A stretch of DNA of 64,000 nucleotides from Paenibacillus sp. DCT19 (GCF_003268635.1 NZ_CP029639.1:5219501-5283500); one strand, 5' to 3'. Counted from the stretch's first letter, positions 9,710 through 18,346 are shown. The notes: generated by a model not told the origin, from the sequence alone. Made by a program: numbers and translations.

Positions 9710-11065
9710 ATGAAAGAACAAACGTATTTTCAACAAAACAGAGATAAACACTTGGCCGAACTGAATGAATGGTTATCCATTCCAAGTATCTCAGCCATTT
9801 CGGAACATAAAGAGGACATTAATCGTGCAGCACAGTGGGCAGCCGATGCACTTACGCGTGCAGGCATGGAGAATGTTGAGGTTATTCAAACCGCAGGACA
9901 CCCGATTGTGTATGCCGACCATTTGCATGCACCTGGCAAACCAACAGCATTGATCTATGGTCACTATGATGTACAGCCAGTTGATCCACTTAACCTGTGG
10001 GATACACCTCCATTCGAGCCTACCGTACGTGATGGGAAGTTGTATGCTCGCGGAGCAACGGATGATAAAGGACAAATTTTCTTACATATCAAAGCGGTAG
10101 AAGCTTTGCTCGCAGAGAGCAACGAGCTTCCTGTTAACGTGAAGTTCTGCATCGAAGGCGAAGAAGAGATTTCCAGTCCGAACCTGCCAATCTATCTTAA
10201 TGACAATACGGACAAGCTGCGTGCTGACATGGTTCTTATCTCCGACACATCCTTGCTTGAAAAAGGTAAACCCGCGATCTCTACAGGTCTGCGTGGTCTC
10301 TGCTCACTTCATGTGGATCTGTTCACTGCTAACACGGATCTGCATTCAGGTTCGTTTGGTGGCGGTGTTCCGAACGCACTGCATGCACTCGTTTCCCTGC
10401 TCGCTTCATTGCATGATGAACAAGGACGCGTTAGTGTAGATGGCTTCTACGATGGCGTTCTGCCACTGTCCCCTGAGATGAGAGAAGAATTCGTGAAGCA
10501 AGGCTTCAACGAAGAACAGCTTCGTCAGGATCTTGGCCTGGAGCAGTTGTATGGTGAAGAAGGTTACTCCTTCGTGGAACGTGTTGGAGCACGTCCAACC
10601 CTCGAGCTGAATGGTGTATGGGGTGGATTCCAAGGCGAAGGTACCAAAACCGTTATTCCTAAAGAGGCCCATGCCAAAATTACATGCCGCCTTGTGGCCG
10701 ATCAAGATCCACAGCAAGTATTGGATCGTATCGAAGCCCATCTCCGTGCTCACGTTCAACCAGGTGCAACGTTACAGGTGAAACAGATCGAGAAAGCTTT
10801 TGCATTTAATACAGATCCATCCAACCCTATTCTGCAAAAAGCAGCAGATGCTTATGAGCAGGTATACGGCGTTCGTGCCCTCTTCACCAAAGATGGCGGC
10901 TCCATTCCGATTGTTGAGAAGCTCTCACGTGTACTTGAAGTCCCGGCTGTCATGATGGGCTTCGGCTTGCCTGACGAGAATCTGCATGCACCGAACGAGC
11001 ACTTCAACCTGGAGAACTTTGACAAAGGGTTGCTGACGATTGTTCAATTTTTGAAAAGTTTGTAG
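9710..11065 (+). CDS. M20 family metallopeptidase (dipeptidase)
   Basis: A 451-aa cytosolic dinuclear-zinc peptidase of the M20 (CNDP/PepV/DapE-like) family. Metal ligands and catalytic residues are recognisable: GHYDVQP (84-90), GATDDKG (115-121) and the EGEEE acid cluster (149-153). A late PNEHF supplies the last histidine, and a lid/dimerisation domain is inserted after about residue 200. GAAGGAGG lies upstream of the ATG. Members cleave dipeptides or N-acyl amino acids; the exact substrate cannot be assigned. The gene is monocistronic, with hairpins and a strong terminator downstream. Confidence 0.9.
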   Translation: MKEQTYFQQNRDKHLAELNEWLSIPSISAISEHKEDINRAAQWAADALTRAGMENVEVIQTAGHPIVYADHLHAPGKPTALIYGHYDVQPVDPLNLWDTPPFEPTVRDGKLYARGATDDKGQIFLHIKAVEALLAESNELPVNVKFCIEGEEEISSPNLPIYLNDNTDKLRADMVLISDTSLLEKGKPAISTGLRGLCSLHVDLFTANTDLHSGSFGGGVPNALHALVSLLASLHDEQGRVSVDGFYDGVLPLSPEMREEFVKQGFNEEQLRQDLGLEQLYGEEGYSFVERVGARPTLELNGVWGGFQGEGTKTVIPKEAHAKITCRLVADQDPQQVLDRIEAHLRAHVQPGATLQVKQIEKAFAFNTDPSNPILQKAADAYEQVYGVRALFTKDGGSIPIVEKLSRVLEVPAVMMGFGLPDENLHAPNEHFNLENFDKGLLTIVQFLKSL

Positions 11066-11142
11066 CTTTTTAGTTAAAACCAGATCATTGGGGGAGTGCA
11101 TCGTAGACGTTCCGGTGACGAATCGTTCTTACGATCGCTGTT

Positions 11143-11192
11143 ATCCCCAGATTTCTTTGATTCCCTTTTCTAAAGGGAGAAATCACGGGGAT
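11143..11192. repeat. Long imperfect hairpin downstream of the peptidase gene
   Basis: The segment opens with ATCCCC and closes with GGGGAT. Between these, GATTTCT pairs with AGAAATC and TCCCTTT with AAAGGGA, giving a nearly continuous 50-nt stem-loop with one internal bulge. It has no T tract, so it is more likely an mRNA 3' stabilising structure or part of a dispersed palindromic element than a terminator. The flanking 11193-11275 holds no gene I can support. Confidence 0.5.
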
Positions 11193-11310
11193 AAAGGCGA
11201 ACGCTCCGCTTCTCCAGAATCGATTTCGTCCCCTCCACTACGTTGCTGCACCCATGAACTGATTTTAAGATAAGAGCCCCACCTTTAGTGGGGTAGTGTA
11301 TAGGGATTAT

Positions 11311-11342
11311 AAGCAAACGGCCTACGGGTCGTTTGCTTTTTT
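11311..11342 (+). terminator. Intrinsic terminator of the M20 peptidase gene
   Basis: AAGCAAACG pairs with CGTTTGCTT and is followed by six T residues. A weaker GC stem (CCCCAC-CTTTA-GTGGGG) precedes it at about 11278-11294. Transcription from the peptidase gene should end here, before the GGGTT tract. Confidence 0.85.
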
Positions 11343-11394
11343 GGTTTAGAAATTGTTTTTACATCATTAAGGTATAGGTTAAAGGTTTTTTTAT

Positions 11395-11492
11395 GGGTTG
11401 GGTTGGGTTGGGTTGGGTTGGGTTGGGTTGGGTTGGGTTGGGTTGGGTTGGGTTGGGTTGGGTTGGGTTGGGTTGGGTTGGGTTGGGTTGGG
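11395..11492 (+). repeat. (GGGTT)n pentanucleotide tandem repeat, about 19.6 copies
   Basis: The 98 bp are uninterrupted GGGTT units with no mismatch. On the plus strand every five bases contain a GGG run, so several intramolecular G-quadruplexes can form; the minus strand is the C-rich partner. The tract lies between the peptidase terminator and the TetR gene, in a 400-bp stretch (11345-11760) that is strikingly T/G-rich on the plus strand and holds no convincing gene. Confidence 0.97.
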
Positions 11493-11530
11493 AGCTGACT
11501 TTTAGAGTTTTTGGATTTTAGGGGATTTAT

Positions 11531-11570
11531 TTTGTTTGTTTTTTTGTTTGTTTGTTTGTTTGTTTGTTTT
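11531..11570 (+). repeat. (TTTG)n tetranucleotide repeat
   Basis: Six perfect TTTG units (about 11543-11566) follow two more units separated by a T7 run. The tract is about 230 bp upstream of the TetR start codon, in the same T/G-rich non-coding stretch as the GGGTT array. Slippage here could alter spacing upstream of the regulator, but no promoter was placed relative to it. Confidence 0.9.
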
Positions 11571-11796
11571 ATTCATTTCTGTTTTAGTTCTTGAATTCTA
11601 CTTATTGGGTTATTTCCCCTTGCTCCTGGTCTTTGTTTGAATCTTAGTTTTGGTTTTTGATTCAGTTTTTTTCTCATACCGTCTTTCTTTGTGCTTCCTT
11701 TTGATTTCGGTTTTGCTTTTTGGTGCTTTTGATCATGGAGTCTGCTAAATAGTTGACTGATAATGAAGACTAAACCTAACAAAGAGGTGAAATGAT

Positions 11797-12372
11797 ATGT
11801 CTGCTTCTCACCTAACCAAAAACGCGCTGGCTCGCTCGCTTAAATCACTGATGGAGCATACACCGCTGAACAAGATTACAGTCAAACACCTGGTTGACGA
11901 TTGTGGTGTGAACCGGCAAACCTTTTATTATCATTTTCAAGATATTTATGCGCTGCTTGAGTGGATCTATAAGACCGAAGCGGTGGAGAGTCTAACGGAG
12001 TATCGAAGCTACAGCACATGGACGGATGGATTTTATAAAATCTTTTGTTATATCGAGAATAACAAGGCGTTCTGCTTCAACACTCTGGATTCTCTTGGAC
12101 GAAACCACCTTGATGGATATCTCTATGAGGTAACGTATGATCTAATCATGGGGGTCATTGATGAACTAGCTTGTGGAATCCAGGTGCGAAGTGAAGACAA
12201 GGAGTTTGTTGCGAACTTTTACACCTTGGCGTTTACTGGGCTGATTATTCAGTGGATGAGGAGCAACATGTCCGAACAGCCAAAACAAATCATTGAAAAG
12301 CTTAGTGAACTGATCGAAGGCAGCGTGGTACGCGCTTTACACAGATATGAGAATAAGCTGCCATCCACCTAA
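11797..12372 (+). CDS. TetR/AcrR family transcriptional regulator
   Basis: A 191-aa repressor. The N-terminal helix-turn-helix is clear (ITVKHLVDDCGVNRQTFYYHF, about residues 27-47), followed by an all-helical ligand-binding part of the TetR_C_8/DhaS type. GAGGTGA is 6 nt upstream of the ATG. The gene directly precedes an oleate hydratase gene on the same strand, about 220 bp away, which suggests that it responds to fatty acids or membrane stress and controls that gene; this is inference from position. The GACTAAA element in its own leader (about 11766) also occurs upstream of the hydratase. Three simple repeats flank it. Confidence 0.88.
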   Translation: MSASHLTKNALARSLKSLMEHTPLNKITVKHLVDDCGVNRQTFYYHFQDIYALLEWIYKTEAVESLTEYRSYSTWTDGFYKIFCYIENNKAFCFNTLDSLGRNHLDGYLYEVTYDLIMGVIDELACGIQVRSEDKEFVANFYTLAFTGLIIQWMRSNMSEQPKQIIEKLSELIEGSVVRALHRYENKLPST

Positions 12373-12401
12373 GGATGCGCAGCTTATTTCGTTTATCGCT
12401 C

Positions 12402-12424
12402 ACTTACTTACTTACTTACTTACT
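12402..12424 (+). repeat. (ACTT)n tetranucleotide repeat
   Basis: Five CTTA units plus partial ends lie 30 bp after the TetR stop codon and about 170 bp before the oleate hydratase start. It is the third simple-sequence repeat in a 1-kb region. Confidence 0.9.
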
Positions 12425-12470
12425 CTTTTTTATTTACTTGCACTCACGATTGATTCCGCCGATATCAAAA

Positions 12471-12498
12471 TTTAGACATTTTTCCAAAAGTGACTAAA
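12471..12498 (+). promoter_or_regulatory. Imperfect inverted repeat upstream of oleate hydratase, possible TetR operator
   Basis: TTTAGACA and GTGACTAAA form an imperfect inverted repeat separated by 11 bp, about 95 bp before the start codon. A third TAGACA-like half-site follows at about 12502. The arrangement fits a TetR-type operator, and the regulator gene is next door. No good -35/-10 pair could be placed with confidence. Confidence 0.35.
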
Positions 12499-12593
12499 AA
12501 GTAGACACTCCCGTTCTTTTGACCATACCTTACTTCACCTGCAAGGCTTACATTAGGGATGTGATTACAGAACCTATTTGGAGGCGAATGATC

Positions 12594-14174
12594 GTGAACA
12601 ACGAATACGGTAATAAACAGGTCTATTTTGTAGGCGGCGGCATTGCTTCATTGGCAGGTGCAGCTTATCTTGTTCGAGACTGCGGCTTCCCCGGAGAACA
12701 TATTCACATTATCGAGGAAATGAACATTTTGGGCGGTAGCAACGACGGCGCTGGTAACCCCGATCAAGGTTATATCATCCGCGGTGGACGCATGCTTAAT
12801 GACGAAGCTTATGAAAATCTCTGGGAGCTGCTGGCTTCCATCCCTTCTATCGATCGTCCTGGTTTGTCGGTCAGACAAGAAATTACCGAGTTTGATAATG
12901 CTAACCCTACTCACTCCAACGCTCGACTCATTAACCGTGATGGTGAGGTCGAAGATGTGCTCTCCATGGGCTTTGATATGGCCGACAGGCTGGCGATGGG
13001 CAAGCTGATTATCACACCTGAAGATACATTAGGTAAATTACGGATCAGTGATTGGTTTGGCCCTCACTTTTTCAAAACAAACTTCTGGTATATGTGGGCT
13101 ACCACCTTTGCTTTCCAGCCTTGGCACAGTGCTGTAGAATTCAAGCGATATATGCTCCGCTTCTTTCACGAATTCCCAAGAATTCAAACGCTTGAAGGTG
13201 TTACACGCACTCCATATAATCAATATGATTCCATCATCTTGCCTCTGCAAAAATATCTTGAACCATTCGGCGTAGATTTCACCTTGAAATGCACCGTAAC
13301 CGACCTGGACTTCAAAGAAGGCGATGGTATTACAGTTCAGCGGATGCATGTGCGTCGGAACGGTAACGAGGAATCTATCGACATTCAAGAAGGTGATCTG
13401 GTCATTGTTACCAACGGTTCGATGACCGAGGGAGCCGACATCGGTTCCATGTCTTCCGCTCCGAAGCTAAACGGCAAGGGCAGCTCTTGGAAGCTATGGG
13501 AGAACATTGCCGCCAAGAAACCTTTGCTGGGCAACCCTTCTTCTTTTAACGATCATGTGGATGAGTCCAAATGGGAATCGTTTACCGTTACTTTTCAAGA
13601 TTCGGTATTCTTCGATCTGATGGAGAAATTTACGCGCAATCGTGCAGGTACGGGTGCTCTGGTCACTTTCAAAGATTCGAGTTGGTTTATGTCCGTCGTG
13701 CTTGCTTTCCAGCCACATTTCCGTGGGCAACCGGAGCATGTCAACGTATTCTGGGGTTACGGCTTATATCCCGATAACGTAGGCGACTACGTGAAGAAAC
13801 GCATGTGTGATTGTACGGGAGAGGAGATTATGCAGGAACTCATCGGCCATCTTCATTTCCAGGAACATCAAGAAGCTATTATGGCTACTGCAAACTGTAT
13901 TCCATGCATGATGCCTTATATTACAGCGCAATTTATGCCAAGATTGAACAGTGATCGGCCTAAGGTCGTTCCCGAAGGCTCCACCAATCTTGCTTTTATC
14001 AGCCAATTCTGTGAGATTCCTGATGACGTGGTGTTCACGGAAGAATATTCGGTTCGGGCGGCACGGATTGCCGTGTATACTCTACTCGGAATAAACCGAC
14101 CTATTGAGCCAATCCATCAGTATCAGTATGATGTCCGCACGTTGTTCAGTAGTTTTGTGACCTCGTTTAGATAA
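12594..14174 (+). CDS. ohyA: Oleate hydratase
   Basis: A 526-aa FAD-dependent enzyme that adds water to the cis-9 double bond of oleate, giving 10-hydroxystearate; in other bacteria it detoxifies unsaturated fatty acids at the membrane. The N-terminus has the dinucleotide-binding loop VGGGIASLAGAAYL followed by EEMNILGGSNDGAG and RGGRM, all typical of the family. The frame extends to 12519, but GGAGG lies 9 nt before a GTG at 12594, giving a start (MNNEYGNK) that fits homologues; the ATG at 12588 is too close to the site. It is followed by a strong terminator and probably controlled by the TetR gene upstream. Confidence 0.9.
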   Translation: MNNEYGNKQVYFVGGGIASLAGAAYLVRDCGFPGEHIHIIEEMNILGGSNDGAGNPDQGYIIRGGRMLNDEAYENLWELLASIPSIDRPGLSVRQEITEFDNANPTHSNARLINRDGEVEDVLSMGFDMADRLAMGKLIITPEDTLGKLRISDWFGPHFFKTNFWYMWATTFAFQPWHSAVEFKRYMLRFFHEFPRIQTLEGVTRTPYNQYDSIILPLQKYLEPFGVDFTLKCTVTDLDFKEGDGITVQRMHVRRNGNEESIDIQEGDLVIVTNGSMTEGADIGSMSSAPKLNGKGSSWKLWENIAAKKPLLGNPSSFNDHVDESKWESFTVTFQDSVFFDLMEKFTRNRAGTGALVTFKDSSWFMSVVLAFQPHFRGQPEHVNVFWGYGLYPDNVGDYVKKRMCDCTGEEIMQELIGHLHFQEHQEAIMATANCIPCMMPYITAQFMPRLNSDRPKVVPEGSTNLAFISQFCEIPDDVVFTEEYSVRAARIAVYTLLGINRPIEPIHQYQYDVRTLFSSFVTSFR

Positions 14175-14190
14175 TAAAATTTACAATATT

Positions 14191-14229
14191 AAAAGGAGTG
14201 CCGTCCTGATTTTGACAGCACTCCTTTTT
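14191..14229 (+). terminator. Intrinsic terminator of oleate hydratase gene
   Basis: AAAGGAGTGC pairs with GCACTCCTTT around a 16-nt loop and ends in a T run. Confidence 0.85.
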
Positions 14230-14380
14230 GATAAATACAAACATTAGATGAGGATAGTAAATCCGTTGCCAACTGAATTAATTGAAGGTCAAACAACCTG
14301 CGCATTAGACGTGTATAGTGCCCTTCGGTGCCTCAATTCCTCAATGGCATGTACTTTCGTGAGGTTACACACGGTTTTCT

Positions 14381-14752
14381 CTATGTGCGAAACGTGGTGA
14401 ACTTCAACATATGTACCAGTTGGGATAAATGTGCGATGTTCTGCTGTACTTCTGAGGTATCCGTACCTGCCATTGCCTGATTTGCTCGCAACGTTCTCCG
14501 GGTATTCAGCATTCCTTCGATCAGTTTCATGACCGTGTTGCGTCCACGATGATCCACAATCATATACTTTTTGCGTGCATCCAACTCTACCCATACGATA
14601 TTGCTGAACGATGTAAATAGTTGTTTACGATACTGCTCCATATCGGTCTCATTGTAATGCTCGCCATAGAAAGCATAATATCCGTGAATATGCAGCTTCT
14701 CTGCCAACACTGTGATAAAAGGATCATGCTCAAGCATAACATTGCGTTTCAT
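14381..14752 (-). CDS. Hypothetical protein, 123 aa
   Basis: I do not recognise this protein. It is cytosolic, with no signal peptide or membrane segment, and looks like a mixed alpha/beta domain (a HGYYAFYGEH block, then WVELDARKKYMIVDHRGR) followed by a helical C-terminus. GGAGG is 8 nt upstream of its ATG, which supports translation. It lies alone between the hydratase terminator and nagA; the 14230-14380 spacer shows nothing else. Function unknown. Confidence 0.6.
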   Translation of the reverse strand: MKRNVMLEHDPFITVLAEKLHIHGYYAFYGEHYNETDMEQYRKQLFTSFSNIVWVELDARKKYMIVDHRGRNTVMKLIEGMLNTRRTLRANQAMAGTDTSEVQQNIAHLSQLVHMLKFTTFRT

Positions 14753-14893
14753 ATTTCACGCCTCCGTGATGCGTAATCCGTAGATCCCATCTTATTTTGA
14801 GATCTATTTTATCATATAATCCAGACCATTTCCTCTCTCGCAATATATGCCGAGACTGTCTATCTTATATAACTCGTAGAACGCCGGAATGAT

Positions 14894-16111
14894 TCAGTTC
14901 AGTGATTCAGCGATTCGCCGTCCTTTTACCCACACACCCGCAACATCCAATCCCTCATTCAGCAAAACGATATCTGCCTGCTTGCCCTGAGCGAAGGAGC
15001 CTGTCCGATGATCGATGCCCAGCAGACGAGCTGGAGTCAGACTCGCTGCTCGTGACGCAGCCGTAACACTTAAGCCAACCTCTTGCACAAGATAACGGAA
15101 GCCCCGCACCATCGTTAGTGTGCTTCCTGCGAGCGCACCACCATCCTTCAGGCGTGCCACACCATGCTCAACAATAACAGGAAGATCACCAATTGCGTAT
15201 TCCCCATCCTCTAGACCTGCGGCAGACATCGCATCCGTGATCAACACCAGTTGATCTAATGGTTGCTTCAGTTGTGCCAGAATGGAGATGGCTGCTGGAT
15301 GTACATGAATTCCATCTGCAATGACCTCTGCACTAATCCGCGGATCGCTAAGTACGGCTCCGGCAGCACCGGGAAGCCGATGATGCAGTGGCGTCATGGC
15401 GTTGAATGTATGTACGGCATGATGCAGCCCCGCCTCTACTGCACGTTGTACCTCATCATAGCTGGCATCTGTGTGCCCCAGTGCTACCGTAATTCGTTGG
15501 CTTCGCAGCCATGCAATTAGCTCCAACGCACCTTCACGCTCTGGCGCCAATGTAACCTGCCGGATCAATCCAGGATATTGTTGCTCCCATTCTTCTAGCC
15601 ACGATACATTAGGCATTACAATGTGCTCCGGATTTTGCGCTCCGGGCCATTTAGGGCTGAAAAACGGTCCTTCCAGATGCACACCCTCCAGTTGTGCAAA
15701 AGGCATCGTTTCGGATCGATATTTATGAACCTCATACAGCACCTGATCCAGTCTATCCTTCGGTGCGGTCATCGATGTAGCCAGCATAGCGGTCGTTCCT
15801 TGGGTGCAATGGAATGCAGTAATCGTATCCAATACCTCTTGGCTTGCATCCATAAAGTCTTCGCCATTGCCGCCATGCACATGGATATCAATGAATCCGG
15901 GCACAATCATGCCATGTTCAGGCACAGGCAAAAATTGCCCTTGTCGACGAAACGAATCAGGTAGCCCTTCGGGCGAGCCTGCATATATTATTTTTTCATC
16001 ACGCCAAGCCAAAATTCCATCAGCAATCACACGATCTGGGAGCACAAGCTTACCCTGTAGCATAGATATCTTATCGCTAGCCGCAAGCTGTTGCGTATCA
16101 TCTGTGCTCAT
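14894..16111 (-). CDS. nagA: N-acetylglucosamine-6-phosphate deacetylase
   Basis: A 405-aa amidohydrolase that removes acetate from GlcNAc-6-phosphate to give glucosamine-6-phosphate in the cytosol. Metal and catalytic motifs are in order: HVHGG, HLEGPFF, LGHTDASY, HTFNAM and ITDAM. AGGAGG precedes the ATG. It is the last gene of an rpiR-nagB-nagA operon; the 70-bp gap to nagB holds no terminator. Its product feeds NagB directly. Confidence 0.95.
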   Translation of the reverse strand: MSTDDTQQLAASDKISMLQGKLVLPDRVIADGILAWRDEKIIYAGSPEGLPDSFRRQGQFLPVPEHGMIVPGFIDIHVHGGNGEDFMDASQEVLDTITAFHCTQGTTAMLATSMTAPKDRLDQVLYEVHKYRSETMPFAQLEGVHLEGPFFSPKWPGAQNPEHIVMPNVSWLEEWEQQYPGLIRQVTLAPEREGALELIAWLRSQRITVALGHTDASYDEVQRAVEAGLHHAVHTFNAMTPLHHRLPGAAGAVLSDPRISAEVIADGIHVHPAAISILAQLKQPLDQLVLITDAMSAAGLEDGEYAIGDLPVIVEHGVARLKDGGALAGSTLTMVRGFRYLVQEVGLSVTAASRAASLTPARLLGIDHRTGSFAQGKQADIVLLNEGLDVAGVWVKGRRIAESLN

Positions 16112-16181
16112 CTAACCAACCTCCTAACCCAACCTCTGATCCATAACGTTCTCAGGATTAATTTATAATTTATTAAACTTA

Positions 16182-16910
16182 TTATCTTACCCATTTCCCC
16201 GCAGCTCGGTCTAACAATACAACTACATTGGGGTGACATTGCAGCAGTGAAGCTGGGCATTCAGTCGTGATTGGCCCCATAAACGCTTGCCGAATAATCT
16301 CGGCTTTCTCCTCACCACGAGCGATCAGCAGAATCTGCTTCGCTTTCAGGATCGTCCCAACTCCCATGGTAATCGCCTGCGTCGGAACCTGATCAATATT
16401 GTCAAAAAAGCGAGCATTGGCTTTTCTCGTCTCTTCCTTCAACGCCACAACATGTGTCCGACCCGTCAGTTCTGTGCCAGGCTCATTAAATCCAATATGA
16501 CCGTTATGTCCAATACCTAGAATTTGCAGATCAACCGGACCACGATCCTCAAGCCGTTGTTCATATGCCTTGCACTCCTGAGCTAAATCCGGTGCGTTAC
16601 CATCGGGAATATACGTCCTTTCCAGGTCGATATCGATATGATGGAACAACTGTTCATTCATGAAGCTGCGATAACTTTCGCTATGCTCGGCGGGTAAACC
16701 TACATATTCATCTAGATTGAAGGAAGATGCCTGTGCGAAGCTAACCAGATCTTTTTGCACCATCGCAATTAATTGTTTATATATCCCCACTGGAGAACTG
16801 CCTGTAGCAAGCCCTAGTACCGCTCGCGGTTTCGTCTGTAGCAGACTCGTAATGATCCCGGCACCTGTAACGTTTAAATCTTCTTCATGTTCAAAAATAC
16901 GAATGTTCAT
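16182..16910 (-). CDS. nagB: Glucosamine-6-phosphate deaminase
   Basis: A 242-aa enzyme that converts glucosamine-6-phosphate to fructose-6-phosphate and ammonia. Visible motifs are GLATGSSPVGIY, NLDEYVGL and GIGHNGHIGFNEPG with the catalytic His. The frame is open upstream to 16994, but GGAGGTG stands 9 nt before the ATG at 16910, which gives the normal family length and the usual MNIRIF start. The ribosome site lies inside the end of the upstream rpiR gene, suggesting coupled translation. Confidence 0.95.
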   Translation of the reverse strand: MNIRIFEHEEDLNVTGAGIITSLLQTKPRAVLGLATGSSPVGIYKQLIAMVQKDLVSFAQASSFNLDEYVGLPAEHSESYRSFMNEQLFHHIDIDLERTYIPDGNAPDLAQECKAYEQRLEDRGPVDLQILGIGHNGHIGFNEPGTELTGRTHVVALKEETRKANARFFDNIDQVPTQAITMGVGTILKAKQILLIARGEEKAEIIRQAFMGPITTECPASLLQCHPNVVVLLDRAAGKWVR

Positions 16911-16914
16911 CTCG

Positions 16915-17778
16915 TTAAGCACCTCCGTTGTTATGAACCCGATAGGACTGTACATTGTGGTACGATTGCTCAAGCTTTGGAATGAATCGGTCAAAATCGG
17001 AACTCACCATGCCTGTGAACAAAATGTCGATGACATGTAATAAGGCAATTCGTGAAGCCATATCGCCTCTTCGCATGCCCTTCTCAAGTGAGGAAGTAAA
17101 TAGAGGGATATCCGACACCGCAGCCAGTTTGTTATTACTGTAGGACGTCAGCGAGATCGTTGAGGCTCCCGCTTGTTTGGCACAATGCAGTGCATCAATC
17201 GTCTCAGGCGTTTCGCCCGAATACGATACAGCAACTGCAACATCCCCCTCTCCTAAAGAAGAGGCAGAGGTGATCTGCATATGGGAATCTGAGAAAGCGG
17301 TACAGCTCTTCCCTATCCGAACTAGTTTCTGATAGAAATCCTGAGTCACAATGGACGACGTGGCAACACCGTAGAGATCAATTCGGCGTGCAGCGCACAA
17401 TAGTTCAATTGCATTGCCCACCCGCTCCAGATCAAGCAAACGAGTTGTGTCTGCTATGGAAGCCAGATGATTCGCTTCAATAGCCTCTACGATTTTGGAC
17501 AACGAGTTGCCTGCCACAATATCCTGATATGCCGTTTCTCCTGTTGGGTGTGATAATTCGGCAGCAAGCTTCATTTTGAAATCAGGAAAACCTTTGAAAT
17601 GAAAGGATTTACAAAAACGGGTTACCGTCGCCGGGCTCGTCCCGCTTTGCTGCGCAAGATGGTTAATCGTCCAGCCTGGAATGTCTGAGGGCGAACTCAA
17701 TATCACTTCTGCAATTCGCCGTTCTTGAGCAGGCAGGTCTTGCAATTCTTGCTGCAACGCATGTAATATGGCTGCCAT
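16915..17778 (-). CDS. MurR/RpiR family regulator of the nag operon
   Basis: A 287-aa regulator. It has an N-terminal RpiR helix-turn-helix (INHLAQQSGTSPATVTRFCK, residues 38-57) and a C-terminal SIS sugar-phosphate-binding domain around residues 120-260. AAGGAG lies 7 nt before the ATG. It heads the nag operon, so it probably senses an amino-sugar phosphate and controls its own operon. Two AT-rich direct repeats sit just upstream of its ribosome binding site (see 17794-17843). Confidence 0.9.
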   Translation of the reverse strand: MAAILHALQQELQDLPAQERRIAEVILSSPSDIPGWTINHLAQQSGTSPATVTRFCKSFHFKGFPDFKMKLAAELSHPTGETAYQDIVAGNSLSKIVEAIEANHLASIADTTRLLDLERVGNAIELLCAARRIDLYGVATSSIVTQDFYQKLVRIGKSCTAFSDSHMQITSASSLGEGDVAVAVSYSGETPETIDALHCAKQAGASTISLTSYSNNKLAAVSDIPLFTSSLEKGMRRGDMASRIALLHVIDILFTGMVSSDFDRFIPKLEQSYHNVQSYRVHNNGGA

Positions 17779-17793
17779 AAGCGCGCTCCTTAT

Positions 17794-17843
17794 GAAAATT
17801 ATTTTTATATTATTTAATGTATTAAAGAAAATTATTTTTATAT
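17794..17843 (-). promoter_or_regulatory. Paired near-palindromic repeats upstream of rpiR-nagBA, likely autoregulatory operator
   Basis: The 17-mer GAAAATTATTTTTATAT occurs twice, at 17794-17810 and 17827-17843, exactly 33 bp apart (about three helical turns). Each contains the imperfect palindrome GAAAATtATTTTt, the form expected for RpiR-family operators. The position, 15-65 bp upstream of the start codon, suggests autorepression. Confidence 0.55.
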
Positions 17844-17956
17844 CATCATTTTATACAACGATGACCTGTAAATCAAGAAGATTTCATTTACTTGTTTCAT
17901 CTTTAGAGAGCCCTTATATTGGAATAATGAATTTGCACCAAGGAGTTGATCGGATA

Positions 17957-18322
17957 ATGAATAAACGTCAGCAGAAGAAGATCATCCCGTCCATATGGAT
18001 CATCGCCGAGAGGCAAAGTGAATATCGACCTTATTACGTCTTATATGCGATTGATTGGAAGCGAGCAGGCCGATTAAGCTGGGAGGGTTGGGATCGTCCG
18101 CATGACTTGTTGCAATTCCATGTTCCTATTAGACATAAGATAGGGAGTACAAGAACCACTACTCAGCCCTGTGCCAAAATTGCCAAAAAAGCGATATTTC
18201 TATCTCTAAATGAAGGACAGTTCGAGACTTTAGAGCAGCTGTTTTATCAGCCTTTTTCCAAGAAACGATGGAAAGAATTTTTGAAGCCACACTTATCGTG
18301 TTCATCTAGGCTGGTTACATGA
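17957..18322 (+). CDS. Hypothetical protein, 121 aa
   Basis: An unrecognised basic cytosolic protein divergent from rpiR. An AAGGAG site precedes the ATG at 17957 by 11 nt; an in-frame ATG at 17927 is possible but has no site. The first half is beta-rich (SIWIIAERQSEYRPYYVLYA) and the end is helical with many Lys/Arg. No transport or catalytic signature is visible. The downstream hairpin separates it from convergent gerE. Confidence 0.55.
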   Translation: MNKRQQKKIIPSIWIIAERQSEYRPYYVLYAIDWKRAGRLSWEGWDRPHDLLQFHVPIRHKIGSTRTTTQPCAKIAKKAIFLSLNEGQFETLEQLFYQPFSKKRWKEFLKPHLSCSSRLVT

Positions 18323-18346
18323 AGATTGGAAGATCATCAAATAGCA

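Noticed and set aside
11088..11273. A 61-codon plus-strand gene after the peptidase
   Set aside because: It runs through a long hairpin, lacks a good ribosome site and has no protein-like pattern.
11395..11492. CRISPR array
   Set aside because: The tract is a 5-bp simple repeat with no spacers, and no cas genes are present.
11573..11782. A 69-codon Lys-rich reading frame opposite the T/G-rich stretch before TetR
   Set aside because: No ribosome binding site, low complexity caused by the strand composition, and it overlaps the regulator's upstream region.
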